A DNA stretch of 64,000 bases from Brevinema_A sp051647245 (GTDB lineage Bacteria; Spirochaetota; Brevinematia; Brevinematales; Brevinemataceae): positions 124,001 through 188,000 of the forward strand of contig JBOFDS010000008.1 in NCBI GenBank assembly GCA_051647245.1. Reading direction: 5' to 3'. The stretch's first letter is position 1. The number at the start of each line of letters is the position of its first letter. The translations under genes were made by a program, and so were the position numbers. The notes under the pieces are model-generated. The model was not told the origin of the DNA and made no database searches. It saw only the letters and a program-made list of their open reading frames with translations. This document shows, in pieces, positions 8,728 to 16,941 of the stretch.

Positions 8728-9408
8728 ATGAAAAAAGCTCTTTTATTTTTAAGTATTTTTATTGCTTCCTCTACTCATGCTGGTATTGGTAAACATAATT
8801 TTCTTTTCTCTCTGATGGGGGGGCCTGGTCTCTATTACGACCAAACAAAATTATCTGCATCAGATAACACTCTCATCGGTCTACCAACAGTCGACAAAAT
8901 CAATGTCAAAGGAAGTGTTGGTTTTGAGATCGGATATCTTTTACATAGCGTACGCGAGTCTGGAACTGTGCACGGTTTAGATATTAGAGCCGGTGTCATG
9001 GGAGATATCCCAACCAAGGGCTACTCACTCGATGTGCATGAATATCGATATAATAACGGATCAAGCTATACTACATACAATCTATCCAATCCTGTACTTT
9101 TGAACTTCTCTGTCGATTATACTCCTGGTATTCAATTGCAAAATTATCGTTTGATGTTTGACGTGATTGGTACAGGTATTGCTCTTGCTTTTGCTAATAG
9201 TGAGAATACAGAAACTGGCTCAAAAGGTCTTGCATTTAATTTGGGATATAGACATACCTTACCTTTGGGGACACACTTTGTTTTCAATAATGGTTTTTAC
9301 TTCGCAACAAGACACCATCTCACAATAAATCCTTTCACTCAAAGCTCAAAAGAAGCAATCGTAAAGTATAACATCATGTTCCACCTTGGATTTGTCTTCG
9401 GAAAATAG
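8728..9408 (+). CDS. Probable outer-membrane beta-barrel protein (function unknown)
   Basis: The first 18 residues (MKKALLFLSIFIASSTHA) form a signal peptide with an AxA-like site before GIGK. The remaining 208 residues alternate hydrophobic and polar or aromatic residues, as in transmembrane beta strands, with Gly-rich turns, and the chain ends HLGFVFGK, although the last residue is Lys and not the classic Phe. No alpha-helical membrane segment is visible. GGAG lies 8 nt before ATG 8728. It is monocistronic, with a near-consensus promoter and a terminator, so it may be highly expressed. Barrel topology is inferred from sequence pattern only, and no named family is recognised. Confidence 0.65.
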   Translation: MKKALLFLSIFIASSTHAGIGKHNFLFSLMGGPGLYYDQTKLSASDNTLIGLPTVDKINVKGSVGFEIGYLLHSVRESGTVHGLDIRAGVMGDIPTKGYSLDVHEYRYNNGSSYTTYNLSNPVLLNFSVDYTPGIQLQNYRLMFDVIGTGIALAFANSENTETGSKGLAFNLGYRHTLPLGTHFVFNNGFYFATRHHLTINPFTQSSKEAIVKYNIMFHLGFVFGK

Positions 9409-9422
9409 TCTTTTTATATAAC

Positions 9423-9454
9423 AAAAACTCCATCGCTTAGGCATGGAGTTTTTT
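9423..9454 (+). terminator. Intrinsic terminator after the 8728 gene
   Basis: AAAAACTCCAT pairs with ATGGAGTTTTT across a 9-nt loop and ends in TTTTTT. Confidence 0.85.
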
Positions 9455-9465
9455 GATTTGTAGTG

Positions 9466-9494
9466 TTGACAAAAATTCTTCTAGCACTTATAAT
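9466..9494 (+). promoter_or_regulatory. Consensus sigma-70 promoter for the aminotransferase
   Basis: TTGACA at 9466-9471, exactly 17 bp, TATAAT at 9489-9494: a perfect consensus match. Confidence 0.85.
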
Positions 9495-9531
9495 AAATCA
9501 TACAAATCCTAGATTTCTAAGGACAATCATC

Positions 9532-10749
9532 ATGAAATTATCACAACGCATCAACAATCTCAAAACCTCACCTGTACGAAAATTATTACCTTTTGCAGAG
9601 ATCGCCAAAGAAAAAGGCCATAAAATCATCCACCTCAATATTGGGCAACCTGATATAGAGACACCATCCATCTTTTTTGATGCGATTAATAAATGGTCTC
9701 AACACGAAAAAGTCCTCTCCTATGCTCATTCAGCGGGATTGAAAGAACTTAGAGAAGAGATCGTGCATTATTTTGCAAAACAAAACATTAGTTTTGAGCT
9801 TGATGATATTATGATTGTGAATGGAGGCAGTGAGGCATTTCAATTCATTCTCACAGCTCTCTTTGATGAAGGAGATGAGATTCTCGTTCCAGAGCCTTAC
9901 TATGCAAATTACCAAAGCTTCTATTCCACTCTAGGTATTGGTGTGCGTCCTATCCATACCAAAGCCGAAGAAGGGTTTCATTTACCTTCCTTGGAAGAAA
10001 TGGAAAAATCAATCACCCCAAAAGTCAAAGCCATTATGTTCTCATCTCCTGCTAATCCAACAGGAACCGTCTACACCAAAGAAGAAGTCGAACGTATCGG
10101 TGCTCTTGCTGAGAAGTATGATATCACCATCATTTCTGATGAAGTTTACCGTGAATTTGCCTATGGAGATGTGAGAGCCATCAGCTTTGGGGAATACCCT
10201 CAATGGGCAGATCGTACCGTTATTATTGACTCTGTTTCAAAACGTTTCTCCGCATGTGGTGCCCGTATTGGCTGTGTGATCAGCAAGAATAGAGAATTCA
10301 TCAATGCTATTTACAGACAGTGTCAAGCCCGCCTTGCTGCTCCTACACTTGAGATGGTAGGTTGTCAAGCGCTTTATACGCTCAATTCTGACTTTTTCAT
10401 CCCTATTCGTCAAGAATACATGGAACGTCGTGATGTACTATTTGAAGAACTTACTAAGATCGAGGGTGTTTTTTCTCGAAAACCTGAAGGTGCCTTTTAT
10501 TGTTTGGTAGGTCTTCCTGTTAAAAACGCAGAACACTTTGCTTCATGGTTACTTAGTGAATTTGCAGTTAATGGGGAAACTGTGATGGTGGCTCCAGCGG
10601 AAGGATTTTACGCAACAAAAGGACTCGGCACTAATGAAGTTCGTATCTGTTACGCGCTCGAAAAAGATGTACTCCGTCGCGCGATGCATATTCTTAAAGA
10701 AGGACTCAAAACCTACTTAGCTCTCGAAGATCAACTTCTATCTAAATAA
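9532..10749 (+). CDS. Class I/II pyridoxal-phosphate aminotransferase (aspartate-type)
   Basis: Cytoplasmic fold-type I aminotransferase, transferring amino groups between an amino acid and a 2-oxoacid. LNIGQPDIETP is the N-terminal substrate loop, NPTGTVYTKEE the substrate-binding asparagine region, SDEVYREFAY the PLP-pyridine aspartate and tyrosine, and SVSKRFSACG carries the Schiff-base lysine, Lys237. The Arg that binds the alpha-carboxylate is in NEVRICYA. The frame runs up to 9463, but that codon lies upstream of the promoter -35; ATG 9532, after TAAGGA, gives 405 residues. Aspartate, or another broad-specificity activity, is likely; substrate cannot be told from sequence. It stands alone between promoter and terminator. 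Confidence 0.88.
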   Translation: MKLSQRINNLKTSPVRKLLPFAEIAKEKGHKIIHLNIGQPDIETPSIFFDAINKWSQHEKVLSYAHSAGLKELREEIVHYFAKQNISFELDDIMIVNGGSEAFQFILTALFDEGDEILVPEPYYANYQSFYSTLGIGVRPIHTKAEEGFHLPSLEEMEKSITPKVKAIMFSSPANPTGTVYTKEEVERIGALAEKYDITIISDEVYREFAYGDVRAISFGEYPQWADRTVIIDSVSKRFSACGARIGCVISKNREFINAIYRQCQARLAAPTLEMVGCQALYTLNSDFFIPIRQEYMERRDVLFEELTKIEGVFSRKPEGAFYCLVGLPVKNAEHFASWLLSEFAVNGETVMVAPAEGFYATKGLGTNEVRICYALEKDVLRRAMHILKEGLKTYLALEDQLLSK

Positions 10750-10750
10750 T

Positions 10751-10777
10751 AAAACCACCCAGTTTGGGTGGTTTTTT
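10751..10777. terminator. Bidirectional terminator
   Basis: AAAACCACCC and GGGTGGTTTT form a 10-bp stem with a 5-nt loop followed by T residues. It serves the aminotransferase and, in the other direction, the nrdD-nrdG operon. Confidence 0.85.
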
Positions 10778-10785
10778 GATTGATT

Positions 10786-11271
10786 TTATTCATCTGAAAG
10801 GATGAACTCCTTCCCATTTCGACGATAGATTTTTTGATTGGAAGAGCCTCTTAATTTGAGCGTAATATCTCTCAGAGAAAGAACAAAAGGCTCAGTGATC
10901 AGCACATCAACATAAGCAAGTACTTCAAACGGCAAAATATCATTAAGCGTATTTCCTGTCCAAAGATAAACTTTCGTCTGGGGGTGGGCAGTTTTCACCG
11001 CTTGCAGAAGCTTGCAAACAATATCTCTATTCCTATCCATGAGAGGCTCGCCACCAAGAATGGATAGATGACGTTGGATACTGTTTTTGGTGAGAAGCTC
11101 AAGCACGATCTCTATATAATTTTCAGGGAGTTCTTTTCCACCAGATGGATTCCAAGTTTCAGGGTTGTGGCATCCTTCACATCGAAAATGACAGCCTTGT
11201 GTCCAAAAACTTACACAAACGCCATCATCACAATTGACAATATCATTTTCTGTTATTCCAGCGTATCTCAT
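10786..11271 (-). CDS. nrdG: Anaerobic ribonucleoside-triphosphate reductase activating protein (radical SAM)
   Basis: Generates the glycyl radical on NrdD using S-adenosylmethionine and a [4Fe-4S] cluster. The cluster ligands are Cys27, Cys31 and Cys34 (CHFRCEGC). LGGEPL is the SAM-binding GGE motif. The start is ATG 11271, which overlaps the stop of the upstream transporter gene as ATGA; a TTG at 11277 is an alternative two codons upstream. The protein has 161 residues, typical for NrdG. It is the last gene of nrdD-FNT-nrdG, an operon for making deoxynucleotides without oxygen. Confidence 0.93.
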   Translation of the reverse strand: MRYAGITENDIVNCDDGVCVSFWTQGCHFRCEGCHNPETWNPSGGKELPENYIEIVLELLTKNSIQRHLSILGGEPLMDRNRDIVCKLLQAVKTAHPQTKVYLWTGNTLNDILPFEVLAYVDVLITEPFVLSLRDITLKLRGSSNQKIYRRNGKEFILSDE

Positions 11272-11873
11272 TTGCAATATTCCTTTAAATAAGCGAGCGA
11301 CAAATTTCCAAGACCATTCCCAAGGATAGGTATTCCGATGATTTTCATAAGATCAAGATCTCCCATGTGGTAGTAAGAATAAACCCCTGCATAGAAAGAA
11401 TTCGCGATACAGTGCTCAAAACCTGAAAAAATAAACGCAGGAATAGCTAGAAAAATACCTAACTTATAGCCTTGATTCCAAGAATCTACCGCAAGAAACA
11501 TTAACATACCACAGAAAATTGCTTTGATGAAGATTCTGAGATGATCAACGCTAGTTTTGGTGGCAATGATATTTTCAGACAGTGTTTGCAATACGGGATA
11601 GGTATATCCAATCACCAGACCAACGATAAATGTCGCACACAAGTTCCCCAAAAGTATCACAAATAATTCTTGTAGTGTTGTTTGTTTTGTGGCAAGAAGA
11701 GCCACCTTCCCCGTATAAATCTCAAGTCCATGGATAGAAATAAAGAACAACCCCATAGTAAAGAGAAGTCCTGCAATAAAGGGATTCCCCATATTGATCG
11801 TATGTAAATAACTTGTTCCACCTAGAGATATTAAAATACCTGCCCATAATGATTTAACAATGATTCTATTCAT
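11268..11873 (-). CDS. Compact formate/nitrite transporter (FNT) family channel
   Basis: Six hydrophobic segments are visible in only 201 residues (about 8-28, 32-54, 68-95, 110-131, 137-166 and 175-195), so the family core is present with short loops and termini; FocA-type proteins have about 280 residues. GFEHCIANSFY in TM5 matches the FNT signature with the central channel histidine (GFEHSIAN in FocA). GLLFTMGLFF corresponds to the TM2 region. It moves small monovalent anions, probably formate, across the inner membrane. TAATG overlap with nrdD upstream and ATGA overlap with nrdG downstream couple it tightly to the class III ribonucleotide reductase. That position suggests formate supply, because formate-dependent NrdD enzymes oxidise formate; this link is inferred. 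Confidence 0.8.
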   Translation of the reverse strand: MNRIIVKSLWAGILISLGGTSYLHTINMGNPFIAGLLFTMGLFFISIHGLEIYTGKVALLATKQTTLQELFVILLGNLCATFIVGLVIGYTYPVLQTLSENIIATKTSVDHLRIFIKAIFCGMLMFLAVDSWNQGYKLGIFLAIPAFIFSGFEHCIANSFYAGVYSYYHMGDLDLMKIIGIPILGNGLGNLSLAYLKEYCK

Positions 11874-13906
11874 TATTCACCCTTTTTCCAGTTGTCCAAT
11901 TCTGCAGAATGCTTGATACGCTCCTCTACTTCGGACTGCTTCCCTTTATTAAAAGAAGACTGGTAGTCACCTGTGAGATAGCCTGTTACACGTCTGAGGC
12001 GTGCGATTTTTTCGCCACCACATTTGGGACAAGCTTGTGCAATTTCATCTGTATAACCACAAGAAAGACAGGTGTCATTAGGTACATTCACAGCAAAGTA
12101 AGGAATATCCTTGTCCATTGCATAAGCAACGATCTGCTCTACAGCTTTGACATTGTTTTTGGCAGAGTCATCCAGTTCTACATAAGTAATACAACCCGCA
12201 GAGCTATATCCTGTCAACTGAGCCTCAAGATCGATTTTATCAAATGGGCTAATCTTATACCACACAGGAATATGCATGGAGTTTGTGAAATAATCTCTAT
12301 CACTCACATTAGGAATGACACCGTATTTGGCTCTAAACTTTTTTAAAGCAGTGAAACAAAGATTTTCCGCAGGCGTGTAATATACACCAAAATTGAGTTT
12401 GTATTGTTGCTTATATTCGGCACATTTATCTTTGAAAAGTTGCTCAATACGCTTTGCAAGTGCCATGCCTTCAGCCGTCTCATGTGTTTTACCAATTAAA
12501 ATCTGAAGAGTCTCAGCCAATCCCAATTGACCAACAGAAAGAGTCCCATGCTTCAAGGCAGATCGTATCCCTTCTTCAGGAATGTAACCCGCCATCGTGT
12601 TATTTTCCCACATGAATTTTGCGGATTCTTCTGATTGAGAGGCAATATGATTAAAACGTTCGATAAGGGTTTGAGTGGATTCGTAGATTTTTTGAGCTAA
12701 GAGATCCATAAATTCATCAACAATATTCGTATGATTTTCTTCCGATTTTTCTTTTGCTAACATCGCAACAGTAGGCAAAATAATAGTCACAGGACAGATA
12801 TTGCCACGTCCGTCTTTTTGAAGACCAAGTCCATTAATATCAAATCCATTAAAAGTACGACAACCCATCGTACTAAAATACGTACGAGGATCATTAATAT
12901 CGTAGCCTGCATTTCCTGACCAATCCACATTTGCGTAGTTTGGATAAAGTCTTCGAGCTGTTGATTCGACAGCCAACTGAAAAAGATCGTAGTTCGGGGT
13001 ACCTTCTTTGTCATTGACACCCTTCATATATTGAAACACACCACATGGGAAGATCGCTGTCCTATCAAACTTCCCTACCCCTTTCAATGAACCATTAAGC
13101 AAGGCTCGCGTGATCAGCCTACCCTCAGGTGAGATACAGGTGCCGTAATTGATACTGGAGAAAGGTAACTGGTTCCCAGAGCGAGATTGGAGGGAATTGA
13201 GATTGTGGTACATGCCTTCGACGGCTTGTTTTGTTTCTTTTTTGAGCATGTTAATCGCAAAATTGTAGACCTTATCATAAGAAGAGTAAAATTGATCTTC
13301 AATACTAGATTCATTGGTAATATTATTTTTGAGCAAGAAATCTTGAGCGTCTTCCATTCCTTCGATATACTGTAAGCCTGTAATGAAATGCTTGAAGAAA
13401 GATTTTTTGACATAAGGAGCCATCGTCCAATCCAAATGAGTCGCTGAAACCCCGCCAAACTGTTGCAAAGACTGGATCTGAAAGATCACTGCCAAAAGCT
13501 GGAACGCAGTATTAATGGAGTTTGCAGGTCTGATATCAACTTGTCTCGTATTAAAGCCTTTTTCGAGCAGCTCATCAATAGGAATAGAAAGACAGTTATG
13601 CATACCTAGCACATAGCTATCCAGATCATGAATGTAGATAATATTATCTTCATGATTTTTACGAGCCATTTCTGAGACATATTCTTCCAAAGCAAGCTTT
13701 GTCAAGAGAACAGAACTTGCTTCAATTTTTCGCCCACCAAAAGATTTTTCGTCGAGGTTGGCGTTTTGGTTTTCGATTTTGGAACCTTTAAGCTTATCTT
13801 TAATCTCGTCAAAGATCTCAGTCTGTTTTCCAAGACTAATAGTAGAATTATCTGAGCGAAGAGCATGAAGAGAATTGTGATTTTGGGTGGTAATTTCTTG
13901 AGACAT
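11873..13906 (-). CDS. nrdD: Anaerobic ribonucleoside-triphosphate reductase, class III
   Basis: Glycyl-radical enzyme that reduces ribonucleoside triphosphates to dNTPs under anoxia. The C-terminal RVTGYLTGD carries the radical glycine, Gly642. The zinc site is Cys613, Cys616, Cys626 and Cys629. DLDSYVLGMHNCLS and MGCRTFNG contain the conserved active-site cysteine regions. At 677 residues it is a little short: I see no N-terminal ATP-cone (the regulatory domain of E. coli NrdD), the chain beginning with a polar low-complexity stretch. AAAGGAT precedes ATG 13906. First gene of the operon, with a consensus-like promoter on the minus strand. Confidence 0.94.
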   Translation of the reverse strand: MSQEITTQNHNSLHALRSDNSTISLGKQTEIFDEIKDKLKGSKIENQNANLDEKSFGGRKIEASSVLLTKLALEEYVSEMARKNHEDNIIYIHDLDSYVLGMHNCLSIPIDELLEKGFNTRQVDIRPANSINTAFQLLAVIFQIQSLQQFGGVSATHLDWTMAPYVKKSFFKHFITGLQYIEGMEDAQDFLLKNNITNESSIEDQFYSSYDKVYNFAINMLKKETKQAVEGMYHNLNSLQSRSGNQLPFSSINYGTCISPEGRLITRALLNGSLKGVGKFDRTAIFPCGVFQYMKGVNDKEGTPNYDLFQLAVESTARRLYPNYANVDWSGNAGYDINDPRTYFSTMGCRTFNGFDINGLGLQKDGRGNICPVTIILPTVAMLAKEKSEENHTNIVDEFMDLLAQKIYESTQTLIERFNHIASQSEESAKFMWENNTMAGYIPEEGIRSALKHGTLSVGQLGLAETLQILIGKTHETAEGMALAKRIEQLFKDKCAEYKQQYKLNFGVYYTPAENLCFTALKKFRAKYGVIPNVSDRDYFTNSMHIPVWYKISPFDKIDLEAQLTGYSSAGCITYVELDDSAKNNVKAVEQIVAYAMDKDIPYFAVNVPNDTCLSCGYTDEIAQACPKCGGEKIARLRRVTGYLTGDYQSSFNKGKQSEVEERIKHSAELDNWKKGE

Positions 13907-13943
13907 GAGAGCTATCCTTTTAAACAGAATTTTTTGAGACTAC

Positions 13944-13972
13944 ATTATACTAATCAAACAAATTTTCGTCAA
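13944..13972 (-). promoter_or_regulatory. Promoter of the nrdD-FNT-nrdG operon
   Basis: On the minus strand TTGACG, 17 bp, TATAAT. Transcription would start about 30 nt before the nrdD ATG. I could not identify an NrdR-type palindrome nearby. Confidence 0.75.
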
Positions 13973-14089
13973 TCAAATCTGATTCTGTTTGAGATCTTGT
14001 ATTTCCTTGATTGCAAATCATTTAAATCCCTATAAATCATTATAATTTAAACCTTTAAAAAAAATAAAAAAAATCATTACTATAAAATA

Positions 14090-14117
14090 TTGACAAGTGA
14101 AAAAAGATTGTTATAAT
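14090..14117 (+). promoter_or_regulatory. Promoter for the aldose epimerase gene
   Basis: TTGACA at 14090-14095, 16 bp, TATAAT at 14112-14117. It diverges from the nrdD promoter. Confidence 0.75.
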
Positions 14118-14139
14118 AAAAGTAAAATCGGAGGAACTC

Positions 14140-15006
14140 ATGATTATTTTAGAAAATGATCTTGTCAAAGCAACTATCAACCCTCTCGGGGCAGAATGGA
14201 CATCTTTTTTTGATAAAGTAAGCGGATTAGAATACATGTGGCAAGCTGGCGAAGCTTGGCCAAAGCACGCACCTGTTCTGTTTCCTATTGTTGGTGCGTT
14301 AAAAAATGAAAAGTACTCCCATAAGGGTAAAGATTACACGCTCGGAAGACACGGATTCGCTAGAGAATCTCTCTTTGTAACAAAGCAGATCTCGCCATCA
14401 GAAGCAATCTTTATTTTAGAATCTTCTGAAGAAACTAAAAAAATCTATCCTTTTGATTTTTCATTATTGATCCGTTGGACATTAAGAGGGAAAACATTAC
14501 TCTCTGAATATACCATCAGTAATGAAGGTAGCGAAGAGCTTTTATATTCATTTGGGCTACATCCTGCTTTCAATCTTTGTTTTGATCCTAATCAAAGTAT
14601 CGAAGACATATCCCTTGTCCTAGAAAAAGATGAAGAGTGGCTTGTAACAGCAGGGTTGAACGCAGATTCAACTCACTATGCAGATGAAAAATCTCTCGCA
14701 AGGAATATTCTTCCTTTGTCAAACACAATCTTTGATGAAGATGCCCTTGTCTTAGAAAAATTACAAAGTCGTGCCCTCACTATCAAAAGCTCTGCTCATG
14801 ATCATTCTCTCACAACAACATGGAGCTCAAATATGCCAATTCTAGGAATATGGAGCAAACCTAAAGCGCCTTTCGTATGTATAGAACCGTGGGCAGGAAT
14901 TTGTGATCATCAAGATAGCAGCGGAATTTTACATGAGAAAAAAGCAATATGTAAACTCGCTCCCAATACCCAAGAACTCTACACCTTCTCCGCAACAATC
15001 AACTAA
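14140..15006 (+). CDS. Aldose 1-epimerase family protein (LacX-like mutarotase)
   Basis: Predicted cytoplasmic sugar mutarotase of the galactose-mutarotase-like beta-sandwich fold, interconverting alpha and beta anomers of aldoses or their phosphates. Recognisable are the early strands NPLGAEWTSF, the segment FPIVGALKNEKY, RHGFAR with the catalytic-type histidine, and FGLHPAFN with the second histidine. EPWAGICDH near the C-terminus holds the acid residue expected of the general base. The length is 288 residues. GGAGG precedes ATG 14140. Monocistronic between a promoter and a terminator. Substrate is unknown. Confidence 0.85.
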   Translation: MIILENDLVKATINPLGAEWTSFFDKVSGLEYMWQAGEAWPKHAPVLFPIVGALKNEKYSHKGKDYTLGRHGFARESLFVTKQISPSEAIFILESSEETKKIYPFDFSLLIRWTLRGKTLLSEYTISNEGSEELLYSFGLHPAFNLCFDPNQSIEDISLVLEKDEEWLVTAGLNADSTHYADEKSLARNILPLSNTIFDEDALVLEKLQSRALTIKSSAHDHSLTTTWSSNMPILGIWSKPKAPFVCIEPWAGICDHQDSSGILHEKKAICKLAPNTQELYTFSATIN

Positions 15007-15010
15007 TTTT

Positions 15011-15041
15011 AAACCCTCTCCAAATCAAGGAGGGGGTTTTC
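15011..15041 (+). terminator. Intrinsic terminator after the aldose epimerase gene
   Basis: AAACCCTCTCC pairs with GGAGGGGGTTT (one wobble), with a 7-nt loop and T-rich tail. Confidence 0.8.
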
Positions 15042-15076
15042 TTTTATAACTCTCATTCTTCCGCGAAGTATCAAAC

Positions 15077-15106
15077 AAAAAACCACCATATTTCTAGGGT
15101 GGTTTT
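15077..15106 (-). terminator. Intrinsic terminator downstream of tRNA-Ser
   Basis: On the minus strand AAAACCACC and GGTGGTTTT form a stem ending in TTTTTT, about 24 nt past the tRNA 3' end. Confidence 0.8.
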
Positions 15107-15129
15107 CTTATTGCCTTGACGGCAGGTCA

Positions 15130-15214
15130 CGGAGAGAGAGGGATTCGAACCCCCGGTACATCACTGCACAACTGATTTCGAATCAGCCGCTTTCGACCAC
15201 TCAGCCATCTCTCC
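15130..15214 (-). tRNA. tRNA-Ser, anticodon CGA
   Basis: The minus strand folds as a class II tRNA. The acceptor stem is GGAGAGA with TCTCTCC, discriminator G. The D arm is GGCTGAGTGGTCGAAAGC, and the anticodon loop TTCGAAA gives CGA, reading UCG serine codons. A variable arm follows, then the T arm GGGGGTTCGAATCCC. CCA is not encoded (the DNA continues TGAC), so it must be added by CCA-adding enzyme. A promoter and a terminator of its own flank it. Confidence 0.93.
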
Positions 15215-15228
15215 TTTGTGGTATAGAT

Positions 15229-15257
15229 ATTATAACAAATCTTATGAAACTTGTCAA
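15229..15257 (-). promoter_or_regulatory. Promoter of tRNA-Ser(CGA)
   Basis: Minus strand TTGACA, 17 bp, TATAAT, a full consensus, ending about 15 nt before the tRNA 5' end. Confidence 0.85.
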
Positions 15258-15312
15258 AACTAGTTATAAGAGATTTTTTAGGAAAAATATCTGCCTTTTC
15301 AGACAAAAGGTC

Positions 15313-15341
15313 TTGATTATCACTCTAAAATCGTATATAAT
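15313..15341 (+). promoter_or_regulatory. Promoter of the thi operon
   Basis: TTGATT at 15313-15318, 17 bp, TATAAT at 15336-15341. The predicted start, near 15348, is just before the riboswitch P1 stem. Confidence 0.75.
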
Positions 15342-15349
15342 AAAAAAAC

Positions 15350-15437
15350 ATTACTCGGGAGCTACATGCTGAGAGGTTTATTTTTAGATAAACGACCGAT
15401 AAAACCTGATCTAGTTTATACTAGCGTAGGGAGTAAT
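15350..15437 (+). ncRNA. TPP riboswitch (THI element)
   Basis: P1 pairs ATTACTC (15350-15356) with GAGTAAT (15431-15437). The conserved cores GCTGAGA (15368-15374), ACCTGATCTAG (from 15404) and CTAGCGTAGGGA (from 15421) are in the standard order for thiamine pyrophosphate sensors. The gene downstream is thiE, which confirms the assignment. Ligand binding should favour the terminator at 15461-15490 and lower thi expression. Confidence 0.95.
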
Positions 15438-15460
15438 TTTTCTTTCATATTTAAAGAATA

Positions 15461-15490
15461 AAAACCTCCTTCTCTATGGAGGCTTTTTTT
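15461..15490 (+). terminator. Riboswitch-associated terminator upstream of thiE
   Basis: CCTCC and GGAGG with flanking A/T pairs form a hairpin followed by seven T residues, between the TPP aptamer and thiE. Transcription attenuation is the likely read-out. Confidence 0.7.
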
Positions 15491-15507
15491 ATCAATCAGG
15501 AATTACA

Positions 15508-16140
15508 ATGGTACCGTTTTATCGATTTATGTTAATTACGCAAAAGAAGAATACTCCTATTTCAAAATATCTCACTTTTATCAAACAATGTGCTGATGGT
15601 GGGATTACATCACTTCAGCTTCGTGAGAAAAATCTTGATCCGCATGAGCTTTTAGAATTAGGAATGCTTTTGAAGAATATTTTAGACCCTTATAAGATCC
15701 CTCTCGTTGTCAATGACAATCCACAACTTGCTGCAGAATTGGACAGTCAATATGTGCATTTGGGTCAAAAAGATCATTCTATTGAAGAAGCTAGCAAGAT
15801 CTATCCTAGTGCTCAATTAGGAATTTCGATTGAATCATTAGATAATGTCTTTCATGCGAATAAGTTTGACAATATTGCTTATGTAACGGCTAGTGCTGTC
15901 TTTCACTCCCAGAACAAAACAAATCTCGAAATTTACTGGGGTCTTAATGGCCTCAAAGAAATTGAACCCATTACCAAACACCCACTTACTGCAATTGGTG
16001 GTATTGATTTGGAGAATGTGGGTGATGTAATCGATCATGGAGCTCAAGGAGTTGCTGTTATTGGCGCCCTGCACGATGCTGATGATCCTTACCAAACAAC
16101 TCTTAAGATGAGGAAAATTATAGATTCTCGTCTTAGTTAG
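15508..16140 (+). CDS. thiE: Thiamine-phosphate synthase
   Basis: Joins HMP-pyrophosphate to the thiazole phosphate, giving thiamine phosphate. Motifs are SLQLREKN (pyrophosphate-binding Arg), VNDNPQLA, HLGQKD and the C-terminal AIGGIDLEN and GVAVIGAL phosphate loops. The 210-residue length is normal. ATG 15508 follows AGGA by about 6 nt; an internal ATG at 15529 is less likely. First gene behind the TPP riboswitch and terminator, 9 nt from thiM. Confidence 0.92.
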   Translation: MVPFYRFMLITQKKNTPISKYLTFIKQCADGGITSLQLREKNLDPHELLELGMLLKNILDPYKIPLVVNDNPQLAAELDSQYVHLGQKDHSIEEASKIYPSAQLGISIESLDNVFHANKFDNIAYVTASAVFHSQNKTNLEIYWGLNGLKEIEPITKHPLTAIGGIDLENVGDVIDHGAQGVAVIGALHDADDPYQTTLKMRKIIDSRLS

Positions 16141-16149
16141 GGGGAATCC

Positions 16150-16932
16150 ATGATCCGCGAAATCAAAGATAAAATCGAATCTCAGAAACCTTTGATCCTC
16201 AATATAAGCAACCAGGTCACCATGAATTTTATGGCAAATGCTCTACTAGCAGTAGGTGCGTCTCCTGTCATGAGTGTGTGTGTAGAAGATGCGCAAGATC
16301 TATTAGCACATGCAGACGCTGTTAACATAAATATTGGTACTCTTGATACACAGAGTATTCTTTTAGCAACAACTTTATCTCAAACTAATCTCAAAAAAAA
16401 GCCACTCATCCTCGATCCTGTAGGTGCAGGTGCTTCCATTCTTAGAACAAACACTGCTCTTTCTATTCTTCCTTATACTTCCGTTCTCCGTGGAAATATC
16501 GGTGAAATATCAGCTCTTATGGGCAATCATGATACCGTTAATGGTGTTGATAGCAGAATCGATTTTCATCCTCAAAACTCCGATCTTTTCAAGCAGATTA
16601 CTTCTTTCTCAAAAACTCATAATTGTATTTTAGGCATTTCTGGCAAAACAGACCTCATCATAAATGGAGAAAATCATGTTCGTGTAGAATTTGGTTCTCC
16701 GATGATGTCAAAAATTACAGGCATGGGGTGTGTCTTATCAGCGATTACCGCTGCATTTTGTGCAGTAGAACGCGACTATTTCAAGGCTACACGCCTTGCT
16801 TTTGCGTATTATACGCTTTGTGGAGAATTGGCAGAACAAAAAACAAAATCATTAGGATTTTTCAGTAATTATTTCTTAGAAATACTTGCAAATCCTGACT
16901 ACGATTATTTAGAAGAAAAATTTCAGATATAG
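16150..16932 (+). CDS. thiM: Hydroxyethylthiazole kinase
   Basis: Phosphorylates 4-methyl-5-hydroxyethylthiazole for thiamine salvage. The N-terminal SNQVTMNFMANALLAVGASP is the family's substrate motif (usually NxVTMN). LDPVGAGAS is the ATP/metal segment, and ITGMGCVLSA is the anion hole with the catalytic Cys. It has 260 residues. Its presence, with thiE and thiD but no thiazole synthesis genes here, points to recycling of preformed thiazole. Confidence 0.92.
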   Translation: MIREIKDKIESQKPLILNISNQVTMNFMANALLAVGASPVMSVCVEDAQDLLAHADAVNINIGTLDTQSILLATTLSQTNLKKKPLILDPVGAGASILRTNTALSILPYTSVLRGNIGEISALMGNHDTVNGVDSRIDFHPQNSDLFKQITSFSKTHNCILGISGKTDLIINGENHVRVEFGSPMMSKITGMGCVLSAITAAFCAVERDYFKATRLAFAYYTLCGELAEQKTKSLGFFSNYFLEILANPDYDYLEEKFQI

Positions 16933-16941
16933 GAGCGAACG

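Noticed and set aside
13973..14089. NrdR box in the nrdD-aldose epimerase intergenic region
   Set aside because: A/T-rich sequence with no convincing pair of NrdR palindromes at the usual spacing.
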